Origin: Planctomycetia bacterium
Lineage (GTDB): Bacteria > Planctomycetota > Planctomycetia > Pirellulales > PNKZ01
Reading direction: 5' to 3'
Assembly: GCA_021413845.1 (NCBI GenBank)
Contig: JAIOPP010000163.1
Coordinates: forward strand, 1-64,000
Length of the DNA: 64,000 nucleotides
This document shows, one piece after another, positions 28,459 through 35,989 of this stretch. How positions within the stretch are numbered: the stretch's first letter is position 1; each line of letters begins with the position of its first letter. The notes under the pieces were generated by a model, which saw nothing but the letters and a program-made list of their open reading frames with translations, did not search any database and had not been told where the DNA came from. The position numbers and the translations under genes were made by a program.

Positions 28459-29351
28459 TGTTTTTTCTCGGCATGCCGCACGACGATATTTCCACCGCGA
28501 CCAAGACTTCGATCGGCAAACTCTTTGTCACGGGTAGCGTCGTTCACATTCGCCCAAGCGGCGGTTGGCGCGCCTTGGATCTAGCTGAATTTTGGCGCTA
28601 TCGCGGGCTGCTCCTGTTTCTGACGTTGCGAGATATTCAACTTCGCTACAAGCAAACGGTGCTCGGCCTTGCTTGGGCCGTCATACAACCGCTCTCGACG
28701 ATGCTGGTCTTTACGATCTTCTTCGGCAAGCTCGGCAAGCTTCCGTCCGACGACAAACCCTATGCTCTCTTCGTCCTTACGGCATTGGTTCCTTGGCAAT
28801 TGTTTTCCTACGCTCTCGCACAATCCAGCAATAGCCTCGTCGCCGAACAGCGGCTGATCACCAAAGTTTATTTCCCGCGACTAATCATCCCCGTCGCCTC
28901 CGTTCTCTCGGGCTTCGTCGACTTCTTCGTAACGTTTGCTCTCCTCCTCGGGATGATGCTGTGGTATGGGTCACCATTTAGTTGGTCGATACTCACCGTG
29001 CCGCTCTTTGCAGTCTTCGCACTTCTCACGGCACTCACCTTCGGCCTTTGGCTTTCCGCCCTTAACGTGCAATACCGCGACGTGCGCTACACGATCCCGT
29101 TCCTCACCCAATTCTGGATGTTCCTTACCCCCGTCGCATATCCTGCTTCGCTGGTGCCCGAAGCCTATCGCAATTGGTACGGCCTGAATCCGATGGCCGG
29201 CGTCGTGGAAGGGTTTCGCTGGGCTCTGCTAGGAACCGAACAGCCGGCCTGGCGCATGATCTTCGTATCGGCAGCGGTTATGGCTGCGTTTCTTGTCGGT
29301 GGACTCTTCTACTTCCGTCGTCTTGAAAAAACGTTCGCCGATGTCATCTAA
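28458..29351 (+). CDS. wzm: ABC-2 type polysaccharide export permease (Wzm-like)
   Basis: 297 residues from the ATG at 28458, one base overlapping the preceding stop; a longer frame from 28281 only runs back through the wzy-like gene. After a 40-residue cytoplasmic start it shows the family signature region FLTLRDIQLRYKQTVLGLAW, then six membrane helices, and ends in FYFRRLEKTFADVI, the usual C-terminus of O-antigen export permeases. With the adjacent ATPase it forms a Wzm/Wzt exporter that moves completed lipid-linked glycan across the inner membrane. Confidence 0.93.
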   Translation: MFFLGMPHDDISTATKTSIGKLFVTGSVVHIRPSGGWRALDLAEFWRYRGLLLFLTLRDIQLRYKQTVLGLAWAVIQPLSTMLVFTIFFGKLGKLPSDDKPYALFVLTALVPWQLFSYALAQSSNSLVAEQRLITKVYFPRLIIPVASVLSGFVDFFVTFALLLGMMLWYGSPFSWSILTVPLFAVFALLTALTFGLWLSALNVQYRDVRYTIPFLTQFWMFLTPVAYPASLVPEAYRNWYGLNPMAGVVEGFRWALLGTEQPAWRMIFVSAAVMAAFLVGGLFYFRRLEKTFADVI

Positions 29352-29389
29352 GCGTTTTTTGTATCTACCAATCGTCTACGCGATGCGTC

Positions 29390-30676
29390 ATGTCTGACAC
29401 GGTGATCCGCGTCGAAGGGATCGGCAAGCAATACCATCTCGGCGCTGCGCGTCCCCTTTACGGCACGCTACGCGATCACTTAAAAAGCTGGACCACGAGT
29501 TCTCTGCGCACATTACTTCGTCGCGGACGCAGCCTGGCGTCGAAGCCTTCGTTTTGGGCATTAAAAGATGTTTCTTTCGAAGTGAAGCAAGGAGACGTCG
29601 TCGGCATCATCGGTCGCAACGGCGCCGGCAAAAGCACGCTGCTTAAGATACTTTCGCGCATCACCGAGCCGACCGAAGGACATGCCGCGATCCACGGTCG
29701 GGTCGGCAGCTTGCTCGAAGTCGGTACCGGCTTCCATCCCGAACTGACGGGCCGCGAAAACGTGTTTCTCAACGGCGCAATCCTCGGCATGACCCGCGCC
29801 GAAATCAAACGCCGCTTCGACGAGATCGTAGCCTTCGCCGAAGTCGAGAAGTTTATCGATACTCCGGTTAAGCACTATTCGAGCGGCATGTACATGCGTC
29901 TTGCGTTCGCAGTAGCCGCACACCTCGAGCCGGAAATTCTCATCGTCGACGAAGTGCTCGCCGTCGGCGACGCCGAATTTCAAAAGAAGTGCCTCGGCAA
30001 GATGGGTGACGCCGCGAAATCCGGTCGCACGGTTCTTTTCGTCAGCCACAACATGCAAGCCGTCGCGTCTCTTTGCAATCGCGCTATTCTGCTAAGTAAC
30101 GGAGCAATCGAACACGCCGGTACGTGCGAAGATACGATCCTGAAATACATGCAAAATCAGTCCGAAAACATTTTAACGGAATGGAACGGCGAGGCAGGCG
30201 ACGAAGACGCTACCTTACTTCATACGGCAGTTAAGGCGAATGTTCCCGGCGAGGCCCTGCGCACCAGCGTTGCGATAAATATCCACATCTCCATTCGTGT
30301 GAAACGACCGATTTTGGGATTGATTTGCGCCGTCGAGATTCACAACAAACATGGCGCCAGATTGCTATATTCCAACTTCGATGACATGCTCCCGCCTCCA
30401 GCTACGGCGATCTCACCTGGCGAACATCATTTTATGCTAACCATTCCGGCTAATTTTCTTGCCGCCGGCTTCTATCAAATCATCTTTGATCTCGGTATTC
30501 ATGGCTTAAAAAGAATCGTCGATAAACAAGGGGCCTTGCAGATCCAAATTGAAAACTTGGATGGAATCGGCCGGAGATATCTCGCTTACGACAATGTCGT
30601 CCGACCTGCGTGGATATGGAACTTGCAAACAACGTTTGATACCCATTCAATCAAGCGAATGCTGATCGACGACTGA
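29390..30676 (+). CDS. wzt: Polysaccharide ABC exporter ATPase with carbohydrate-binding C-terminal domain (Wzt-like)
   Basis: 428 residues. The ATPase domain (about 1-250) has Walker A GRNGAGKSTLLKIL near residue 78, signature HYSSGMYMRLAFA near 163, Walker B EILIVDEVLAVGD and the H-loop LFVSHNM. Residues about 270-420 form a beta-rich domain of the Wzt C-terminal type, which in O8/O9a-type systems recognises the finished O-polysaccharide chain end. This suggests that the exported polymer carries a specific non-reducing-end cap. It lies 38 bases after wzm. Confidence 0.93.
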   Translation: MSDTVIRVEGIGKQYHLGAARPLYGTLRDHLKSWTTSSLRTLLRRGRSLASKPSFWALKDVSFEVKQGDVVGIIGRNGAGKSTLLKILSRITEPTEGHAAIHGRVGSLLEVGTGFHPELTGRENVFLNGAILGMTRAEIKRRFDEIVAFAEVEKFIDTPVKHYSSGMYMRLAFAVAAHLEPEILIVDEVLAVGDAEFQKKCLGKMGDAAKSGRTVLFVSHNMQAVASLCNRAILLSNGAIEHAGTCEDTILKYMQNQSENILTEWNGEAGDEDATLLHTAVKANVPGEALRTSVAINIHISIRVKRPILGLICAVEIHNKHGARLLYSNFDDMLPPPATAISPGEHHFMLTIPANFLAAGFYQIIFDLGIHGLKRIVDKQGALQIQIENLDGIGRRYLAYDNVVRPAWIWNLQTTFDTHSIKRMLIDD

Positions 30677-30695
30677 TGCTCGTTTACGCATTTCG

Positions 30696-31691
30696 ATGAT
30701 TACCGCTTCAGAGCTCTCGGTCGTTGTTCAAGGCCCCATCAACTCGATAACGCGAACGGTTGTCGAATCCGTCCGAAGATTTCATGCGCAATCCGAGATT
30801 ATCCTTTCCACATGGGAAGGGGCGGATACGAGTTCGATCGATGCCGACATCGTGCTGAAGAACGAAGATCCCGGAGTTTTGACTTACGGCAATCGACCGA
30901 CCACGGACAACGTCAATCGGCAAATCGTTTCTACGCTGGCCGGCTTGCGTGCCGCTTCGAGACCATTTGCGATTAAGCTACGAACTGATTGCGTCGTGTC
31001 GCACTCTGAGGTCTTGAAATTGTTCGATCGCTATCCGGAACGGGCAGCAGATGGTCGAATTTTTCGAAATCGCATTGTTTGTTGCACGCAATTTTGTCGT
31101 GATCCGCGTCTTACGCCTCTGCTTTTTCATCCGAGCGATGTATTCCAATTCGGTCGAACTGAAGACTTGTTGAAAGCCTGGGACGTCCCGCTTCGCACAA
31201 GCGCAAGCACACGACGATTCGCTGCGGCGACATCTCCCAAGGCACTTTCATGGCGATCATTGCTTCCGTTTATCTCTCCCTTAGTTGCCGAGCAATATCT
31301 CTGGCTCGAGGTATTGGAGAAATCGGAAATTCGTATTCCCCTTGAATTTCAGGGAGATTGGCGGCCGACTTGGGTAAAACTCTCCGATCGATTGTTCGTC
31401 AACAACTTCGTTCCTTACCCGCCGAAAACATTAGGGATCGAATTGCCGACTCACTTTTCCGATGCCGTTCGCGATCCTTCGCAGACCTATTCCCACGATC
31501 ATTGGAAATCCTTGAATCGTCTTTATTGTCGAAATCGACCTACGCCGTGGAACGACCTTAAACTGATATTGGCATCGAGCTATCGCTTCTTCGGCTTCTC
31601 GACTCCGATGTTTTGGGCGCGTCCCGGCTTTTGGTCGCGGCTATTTCGCATCTTCAAAAACGCCGTGGGTTTGAATCGTGCGAATTCTTAG
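30696..31691 (+). CDS. WavE-like polysaccharide synthesis protein
   Basis: 331 residues. The N-terminal core has the pattern LSVVVQGPI, then AQSEIILSTWEG, TDNVNRQIVSTLAGL and FAIKLRTDC. This matches the WavE lipopolysaccharide-synthesis family, probably a glycosyltransferase-like fold with its nucleotide-binding strand at VVVQGP. A second conserved patch is FHPSDVFQFGRTEDLL, followed by EQYLWLEVL. It lies 19 bases after wzt. Three more WavE-like genes occur in the window (34836, 35990, and 54718 on the minus strand). Enzymatic activity is not established from sequence. Confidence 0.82.
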   Translation: MITASELSVVVQGPINSITRTVVESVRRFHAQSEIILSTWEGADTSSIDADIVLKNEDPGVLTYGNRPTTDNVNRQIVSTLAGLRAASRPFAIKLRTDCVVSHSEVLKLFDRYPERAADGRIFRNRIVCCTQFCRDPRLTPLLFHPSDVFQFGRTEDLLKAWDVPLRTSASTRRFAAATSPKALSWRSLLPFISPLVAEQYLWLEVLEKSEIRIPLEFQGDWRPTWVKLSDRLFVNNFVPYPPKTLGIELPTHFSDAVRDPSQTYSHDHWKSLNRLYCRNRPTPWNDLKLILASSYRFFGFSTPMFWARPGFWSRLFRIFKNAVGLNRANS

Positions 31692-32307
31692 TCATCGCGG
31701 ATACTGGAAGAGCTCCGACGAGAAGAATTCTCCGGCGGCCTTCGAACGCTCGTTCGAGTTCGGTTTCGGCACCGAGACCGACCTGCGCGATTGCCTCGGA
31801 CGGCTCAAAGTTTCCCACGACCCTCCGCAAGCGGATGCCCTCGCTGCCGAGACGTTATTCCAACTCTATCGTTCGGCCGATCGCGACCTTCCGCTGGCCT
31901 TGAATATCAAGTCGGACGGTTTGCAACGACTTCTCCCTCCACTCCTCGCCGAGTACTCGATCACGAACTATTTTCTCTTCGATATGGCCGTGCCGGATGC
32001 TATCGCCTGGCTGCGGTTAGGTCTGCCGACTTTCACGCGCCAAAGCGAAGTGGAACGCGAGCCGGCATTTTACGACCAAGCGGCCGGCGTCTGGCTCGAT
32101 GGCTTTTTCGGCGATTGGTGGACTTCGGAAATCATCTCGCGACATCTGAAAGCCGATAAGCAAGTCTGCCTCGTCTCGCCCGAACTTCATGGCCGGGAGT
32201 CGCAGGAAGCTTGGGAGCGATTGGCTGCCGCGCCGTTTCGCGGCGATCCTCGCTTGATGCTTTGCACCGATCGTCCTGAATCGGCAAAGGAGTTTTTCGG
32301 TGGGTAA
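31678..32307 (+). CDS. Glycerophosphodiester phosphodiesterase-like protein
   Basis: 209 residues from a GTG that overlaps the previous gene by 14 bases. The N-terminus MRILSHRGYW carries the HRG of the PI-PLC/GDPD barrel, TETDLRD supplies the acidic metal ligands, and VSHDPP gives the second catalytic His-Asp. The protein is shorter than usual (most GDPDs have 240-330 residues), and the segment between the HRG and the acidic pair lacks the common ENT element. GDPDs split glycerophosphodiesters to glycerol-3-phosphate and an alcohol. It begins a run of four short-overlap junctions leading to two nucleotidyltransferases, so it may serve precursor synthesis or trim a phosphodiester in the glycan. 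Confidence 0.82.
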   Translation: MRILSHRGYWKSSDEKNSPAAFERSFEFGFGTETDLRDCLGRLKVSHDPPQADALAAETLFQLYRSADRDLPLALNIKSDGLQRLLPPLLAEYSITNYFLFDMAVPDAIAWLRLGLPTFTRQSEVEREPAFYDQAAGVWLDGFFGDWWTSEIISRHLKADKQVCLVSPELHGRESQEAWERLAAAPFRGDPRLMLCTDRPESAKEFFGG

Positions 32308-32935
32308 GATTAAGGCTGTCGTGTTCGACATGGATGGCGTCCTCATCGACGCCAAGGAATGGCATTACGAAGCTCTCAATCGAGCTCTCAATCTCTTCGG
32401 CTACAACATCAGCCGGCTTGAGCACCTCACGACTTTCGACGGGCTCCCGACCCGTAAGAAGCTCGAAATGCTCACGCTCGAACGAGGCTTGCCGGCCGGA
32501 TTGCATGTTTTTCTCAACGACATCAAGCAGATCTACACGACCGAACTGATCCATAGCCGCTGCAAGCCGACCTTCGCCCATGAGTATGCCCTGAGTCGGT
32601 TGCGAGACTCAGGCTACAAACTCGCCGTCGCGTCGAACTCGGTTCGAGCGACGGTAGAACTAATGATGGAGCGAAGTTGGTTGAAGCCGTATCTCGAGGT
32701 TCTGCTGAGCAATCAAGATGTGCGGCAGGCAAAGCCAGATCCGGAGATTTATCTCACCGCCGCATCAAGGCTTGGTCTTGCTCCCGGCGAATGCTTGGTC
32801 GTCGAAGACAACCCGAACGGGATCAAAGCTGCGGAAGGTGCCGGCTGTCCGGTGCTGGTCGTCGGCAGCGTACACGACGTTCATCTCACGAGCATTTGCG
32901 AAGCGATTCGCCGGGCGGAAGGAGGCCGATCATGA
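32300..32935 (+). CDS. HAD-superfamily phosphatase (beta-PGM-like)
   Basis: 211 residues, GTG start overlapping the GDPD-like gene by eight bases. All four HAD motifs are visible: VVFDMDGVLID (nucleophile and acid Asp), VASNS (motif II), the Lys of QAKPDPEIYL (motif III) and VVEDNPNGIKAA (motif IV). The cap is helical, inserted after motif I, as in beta-phosphoglucomutase and related sugar phosphatases. It overlaps the next gene by four bases (ATGA). Probably dephosphorylates or isomerises a sugar or polyol phosphate destined for nucleotide activation; substrate unknown. Confidence 0.88.
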   Translation: MGKIKAVVFDMDGVLIDAKEWHYEALNRALNLFGYNISRLEHLTTFDGLPTRKKLEMLTLERGLPAGLHVFLNDIKQIYTTELIHSRCKPTFAHEYALSRLRDSGYKLAVASNSVRATVELMMERSWLKPYLEVLLSNQDVRQAKPDPEIYLTAASRLGLAPGECLVVEDNPNGIKAAEGAGCPVLVVGSVHDVHLTSICEAIRRAEGGRS

Positions 32936-33705
32936 TCGTTGTCGTACCGATGGCCGGCGGCGACGACGCTTTTAAAGAGCGTGGTTTCTCCTACTGTAAA
33001 TCACTGATCGAAATTCACGGCAAGCCGCTCGTCGAACACGCCTGGGCTTGCTTACGTCCGCTCGCGCCGGAAAAGTTCGTCTTCGTCGTTCGTAAGGAAG
33101 ACGTGCTTCGCTCTCATCTGCATAGCGTGCTTCATCTGCTCGATCCCGCTTCGGCGGTTGTGCGAGCCGAAGGGCCGACGGCGGGGGCCGCTTGCACCGC
33201 GCTGTTGGCGATCGAACATATCCGCCCCGAGGCGGAGCTCATCGTCTCCAACGGCGACCAACTCTTCGATTGCGATCTTGCCGCCGTCATCGCCGATTTT
33301 CGGAGTCGAAGCTTAGATGCCGGAACGATCGTTTTCGATTCCGTTCATCCCCGGTGGTCGTTCGTCCGTGTCGGCAACGACGGCTTAGTGAGCGAAGCTG
33401 CGGAAAAGCGGCCGATCAGCCGCGACGCGACGGCCGGATTCTACTATTTCCGTCGGGGTGCCGACTTTCTCCGCGCCGCGACCGACATGATCCGTAAAGA
33501 TGCTCACGTCAACGGACTCTTTTACGTCTGTCCCGCGTTCAATGAAATGATTCTTACCGGCGCTAAGATCGGCGTTCATCGCATTCCGCGCGAAGCCTAT
33601 ATCTCGTTGGCGACGCCGCAAAACATCGATGAATACGAACAGCGAACTGCGCGAGCTTCCGCAGGCGATCGCAACCACGACGAGGACCGCGCGGACCATG
33701 CATAA
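32932..33705 (+). CDS. Nucleotidyltransferase-fold protein with degenerate signature
   Basis: 257 residues from the ATG at 32932, preceded by GGAGG; a longer frame from 32677 is an extension into the HAD gene. It is clearly paralogous to the nucleotidyltransferase at 34020. Both share the layout PMAG...IHGKPL/IHGRPM, a GAACT turn, N(G/C)DQ metal site, W-SFVR and a late NFRRG/YFRRG segment. The usual GxGxR...PKPL signature is altered, though: PMAGGDDAFKERG, and CKSL in place of PKPL, so the catalytic Arg position is lost while the Lys is kept. It may use a different nucleotide, be a regulator of its paralogue, or be a diverged enzyme. The ATG overlaps the HAD gene stop. Confidence 0.83.
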   Translation: MIVVVPMAGGDDAFKERGFSYCKSLIEIHGKPLVEHAWACLRPLAPEKFVFVVRKEDVLRSHLHSVLHLLDPASAVVRAEGPTAGAACTALLAIEHIRPEAELIVSNGDQLFDCDLAAVIADFRSRSLDAGTIVFDSVHPRWSFVRVGNDGLVSEAAEKRPISRDATAGFYYFRRGADFLRAATDMIRKDAHVNGLFYVCPAFNEMILTGAKIGVHRIPREAYISLATPQNIDEYEQRTARASAGDRNHDEDRADHA

Positions 33706-34027
33706 AGACCAACTCTCGGAGATGATCGGTGGCTGGTTCGTCGGCGACTTTGCGCCGGTCGCGCTCCGAACCGACGCTTGCGAAGTCGCCGTGAAGCACT
33801 ATGCCGCCGGAGATTACGACACTTGGCATTATCACAAAATCGCGACGGAAGTTACCGTGATCGTGACGGGCGAGGTCGAGATGAATGGAATTCGCCATAA
33901 GGCAGGCGACATCCTTGTGATCGCGCCCGGCGAAGGAACCGACTTCCGTTGCCTTACGCCGGTGACGACCGTCGTCGTCAAAGTCCCCGGTGCCAAGAAC
34001 GACAAATACCTCCGTCAAGATGAGTGA
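33698..34027 (+). CDS. Small cupin-domain protein
   Basis: 109 residues from the ATG at 33698, which overlaps the previous gene by eight bases; an alternative start at 33629 would overlap by 77. The single cupin barrel shows TWHYHKIATEVTVIVTGEVE, giving two His and a Glu as metal ligands, then GDILVIAPGEGTDFRCL for the second motif. In glycan loci such cupins act as epimerases/isomerases or as sensors of nucleotide-sugar levels. Here it lies between two paralogous nucleotidyltransferases, so it probably acts on their shared substrate or product. Confidence 0.85.
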   Translation: MHKDQLSEMIGGWFVGDFAPVALRTDACEVAVKHYAAGDYDTWHYHKIATEVTVIVTGEVEMNGIRHKAGDILVIAPGEGTDFRCLTPVTTVVVKVPGAKNDKYLRQDE

Positions 34028-34799
34028 ACCGATGCTTGAGATCGTGATGCCGATGGCCGGCCGAGGAAAGCGCTTCGCCGATGCAGGCTTCGTCGACCCG
34101 AAGCCGCTGATTCCGATTCATGGCCGTCCGATGACGGAAGTCGTGATCGACAACCTACGACCGAGCAAGCCGCATCGTTTTATCTTCCTTATCTTGAGGG
34201 AGCACGCGGAGCAATTCGGCTTCGACGAGCATTTGCTGCGTTGGGCTCCGGGTTGCGAGATCCGCTACGTCGAGCAAGTGACGGAAGGAGCCGCATGCAC
34301 GGTGTTGCTCGCGCGCGATTTGATCGATTCCGACCGGCCGTTGATGATCGCCAACTGCGATCAATGGGTAGATATCGAGATTGACGACTACCTCGCTGCG
34401 CTCGATGTTTCCGCCTCCGACGGTCTGATCATGACGATGTGGGCCGACGACCCGAAATGGTCGTTCGTCCGCTTCGGTGAGACCGGAAAGGTAGTCGAAG
34501 TCGTAGAGAAGCAAGTCGTTTCGAACGAAGCGACGGTCGGTATCTATAACTTTCGTCGCGGGCGTGACTTCGTTCGGGCAGCCGATGCCATGATCGCGAA
34601 GAACTTTCGCGTCAACAACGAGTTCTATGTCGCCCCAGCCTACAACGAACTCATCGCCGAGGGACAAAACATCGTTGTGTACAACGTCGGTCGAGAATAC
34701 GACGGCATGTACGGACTCGGCATTCCGAAAGATCTCGAATGGTTTTGCAACTCACCGGTTTCGAATAAGACGCGGATCGAGCGAACATCATTCGAATAG
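34020..34799 (+). CDS. Sugar-phosphate nucleotidyltransferase
   Basis: 259 residues from the ATG at 34020, overlapping the cupin gene by eight bases. The signature PMAGRGKRFADAG with VDPKPLIPIHGRP is the NTP-binding loop and catalytic Lys of the RmlA/GlmU/hexose-1-phosphate nucleotidyltransferase fold. The metal-binding Asp lies in IANCDQWVD, and PKWSFVRF and NEATVGIYNFRRG follow. It should make an NDP-activated sugar or polyol, but base and sugar cannot be told from sequence. It is the intact partner of the degenerate paralogue at 32932 and closes the overlapping five-gene block. Confidence 0.88.
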   Translation: MSEPMLEIVMPMAGRGKRFADAGFVDPKPLIPIHGRPMTEVVIDNLRPSKPHRFIFLILREHAEQFGFDEHLLRWAPGCEIRYVEQVTEGAACTVLLARDLIDSDRPLMIANCDQWVDIEIDDYLAALDVSASDGLIMTMWADDPKWSFVRFGETGKVVEVVEKQVVSNEATVGIYNFRRGRDFVRAADAMIAKNFRVNNEFYVAPAYNELIAEGQNIVVYNVGREYDGMYGLGIPKDLEWFCNSPVSNKTRIERTSFE

Positions 34800-34835
34800 T
34801 TCCTATTGCGCTCGTCGAACGATTTTGATGCATCT

Positions 34836-35945
34836 ATGAATGTTTCGCAGAGAGATTTAAGGCTTCAAGATACCGCACTGGCAATCTTATCCTGTGTGCT
34901 TCGTTTATTACCTGTCGCAGCTCTGCGAGGGATTTTCCGCGCGTCGATGCAAGCGTTGCATCGCAAGGGACCGTTTTGGATCACGATGCATCGACGTCCG
35001 AAGTCGGGAACCGCGGAATACTATCGTCCTGTAAATCCCCTGCCGATCGTTGCACAGGACCGATACGCCGTCGTGCTGCAAGGGCCGTTGTTGATTAAGG
35101 AGAATTTCACGCTTGAGACGATCCGTTATTACCGAGCGACCTATCCGGAAGCGCTGCTCATACTAAGCACTTGGAAAGGCGAAGATGCGGCCACGATCGC
35201 GCTTTGCAAAGAAGCCGGAAGCGAAGTCGTGCTCATCGACAAACCGACGATGCCCGGAGCATACAACTTAAACCTTCAAGCGCTGTCGACGCTGAAGGGA
35301 CTTGAAAAAGCCCAAGAGTTAGGATGCCGTTTTGCAGCCAAAACGCGAACCGACATGCGTGTCTTCGCTCCCAACGCATTCACGTTCCTAATAAATCTTT
35401 CGAGAATCTTTCCGTTGAAGCCCGGTGGGGCTCAAAAGAGTCGCATCATTGCCACAAGCTGGTGCACGGCGAGATACAATCCTTTTCAACTTGCCGACTT
35501 TTTTCTCTTCGGATTAACCGAAGACTTAATTCGTTATTGGGAATGTCCCCTTAATGAAGGGACTACCTCTCACGCGGTCTTTGGTGGTGCCATTGCGGAA
35601 CTTATATCTGCGGACGTTCCGGAGATATACCTTTGTCGATCCTATCTGGAACGCACTTTCGGTCGGGTCGAAGTCTCTCTGAAGTTTTGGTGGAGGGCGC
35701 TAGCCGACAAGTTCCTAATCGTGGATTTCGAGATGCTCGACATCTATTGGCATAAGTATCATCCGCATACCGAATATATTTCGCGCGCGCATGAGAACTA
35801 TTTGGCATGGAACCAGCTAACCTTCCGCGATTGGCTGCAACTCATGCTCGATTTCGATGCGCAGGTTTCCGTGCCGGAACAACTTCTCAAACTTCCTTGC
35901 CGTTTTTTAGTTCCCGCGAAATGGCCCGACGCGGGCGTGTCTTAG
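34836..35945 (+). CDS. WavE-like protein, tandem copy 1
   Basis: 369 residues from the ATG at 34836; a TTG at 34806 would add ten residues. The N-terminus has a hydrophobic segment (about residues 10-35), then LHRKGPFWITMHRRPK. The WavE-like core follows: RYAVVLQGPLL, LILSTWKGEDAATIALCKEA, AYNLNLQALSTLKGLEKAQE and FAAKTRTDMRVFAPN. Near the C-terminus it has FWWRALADKFLIVDFEMLDI. The next gene repeats all these blocks in the same order. Likely a glycan-synthesis transferase associated with the inner membrane; activity not proven. Confidence 0.82.
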   Translation: MNVSQRDLRLQDTALAILSCVLRLLPVAALRGIFRASMQALHRKGPFWITMHRRPKSGTAEYYRPVNPLPIVAQDRYAVVLQGPLLIKENFTLETIRYYRATYPEALLILSTWKGEDAATIALCKEAGSEVVLIDKPTMPGAYNLNLQALSTLKGLEKAQELGCRFAAKTRTDMRVFAPNAFTFLINLSRIFPLKPGGAQKSRIIATSWCTARYNPFQLADFFLFGLTEDLIRYWECPLNEGTTSHAVFGGAIAELISADVPEIYLCRSYLERTFGRVEVSLKFWWRALADKFLIVDFEMLDIYWHKYHPHTEYISRAHENYLAWNQLTFRDWLQLMLDFDAQVSVPEQLLKLPCRFLVPAKWPDAGVS

Positions 35946-35989
35946 GGGGCGTCCGAACTTTTTGAATTACATCGACATGATCGAATCAC

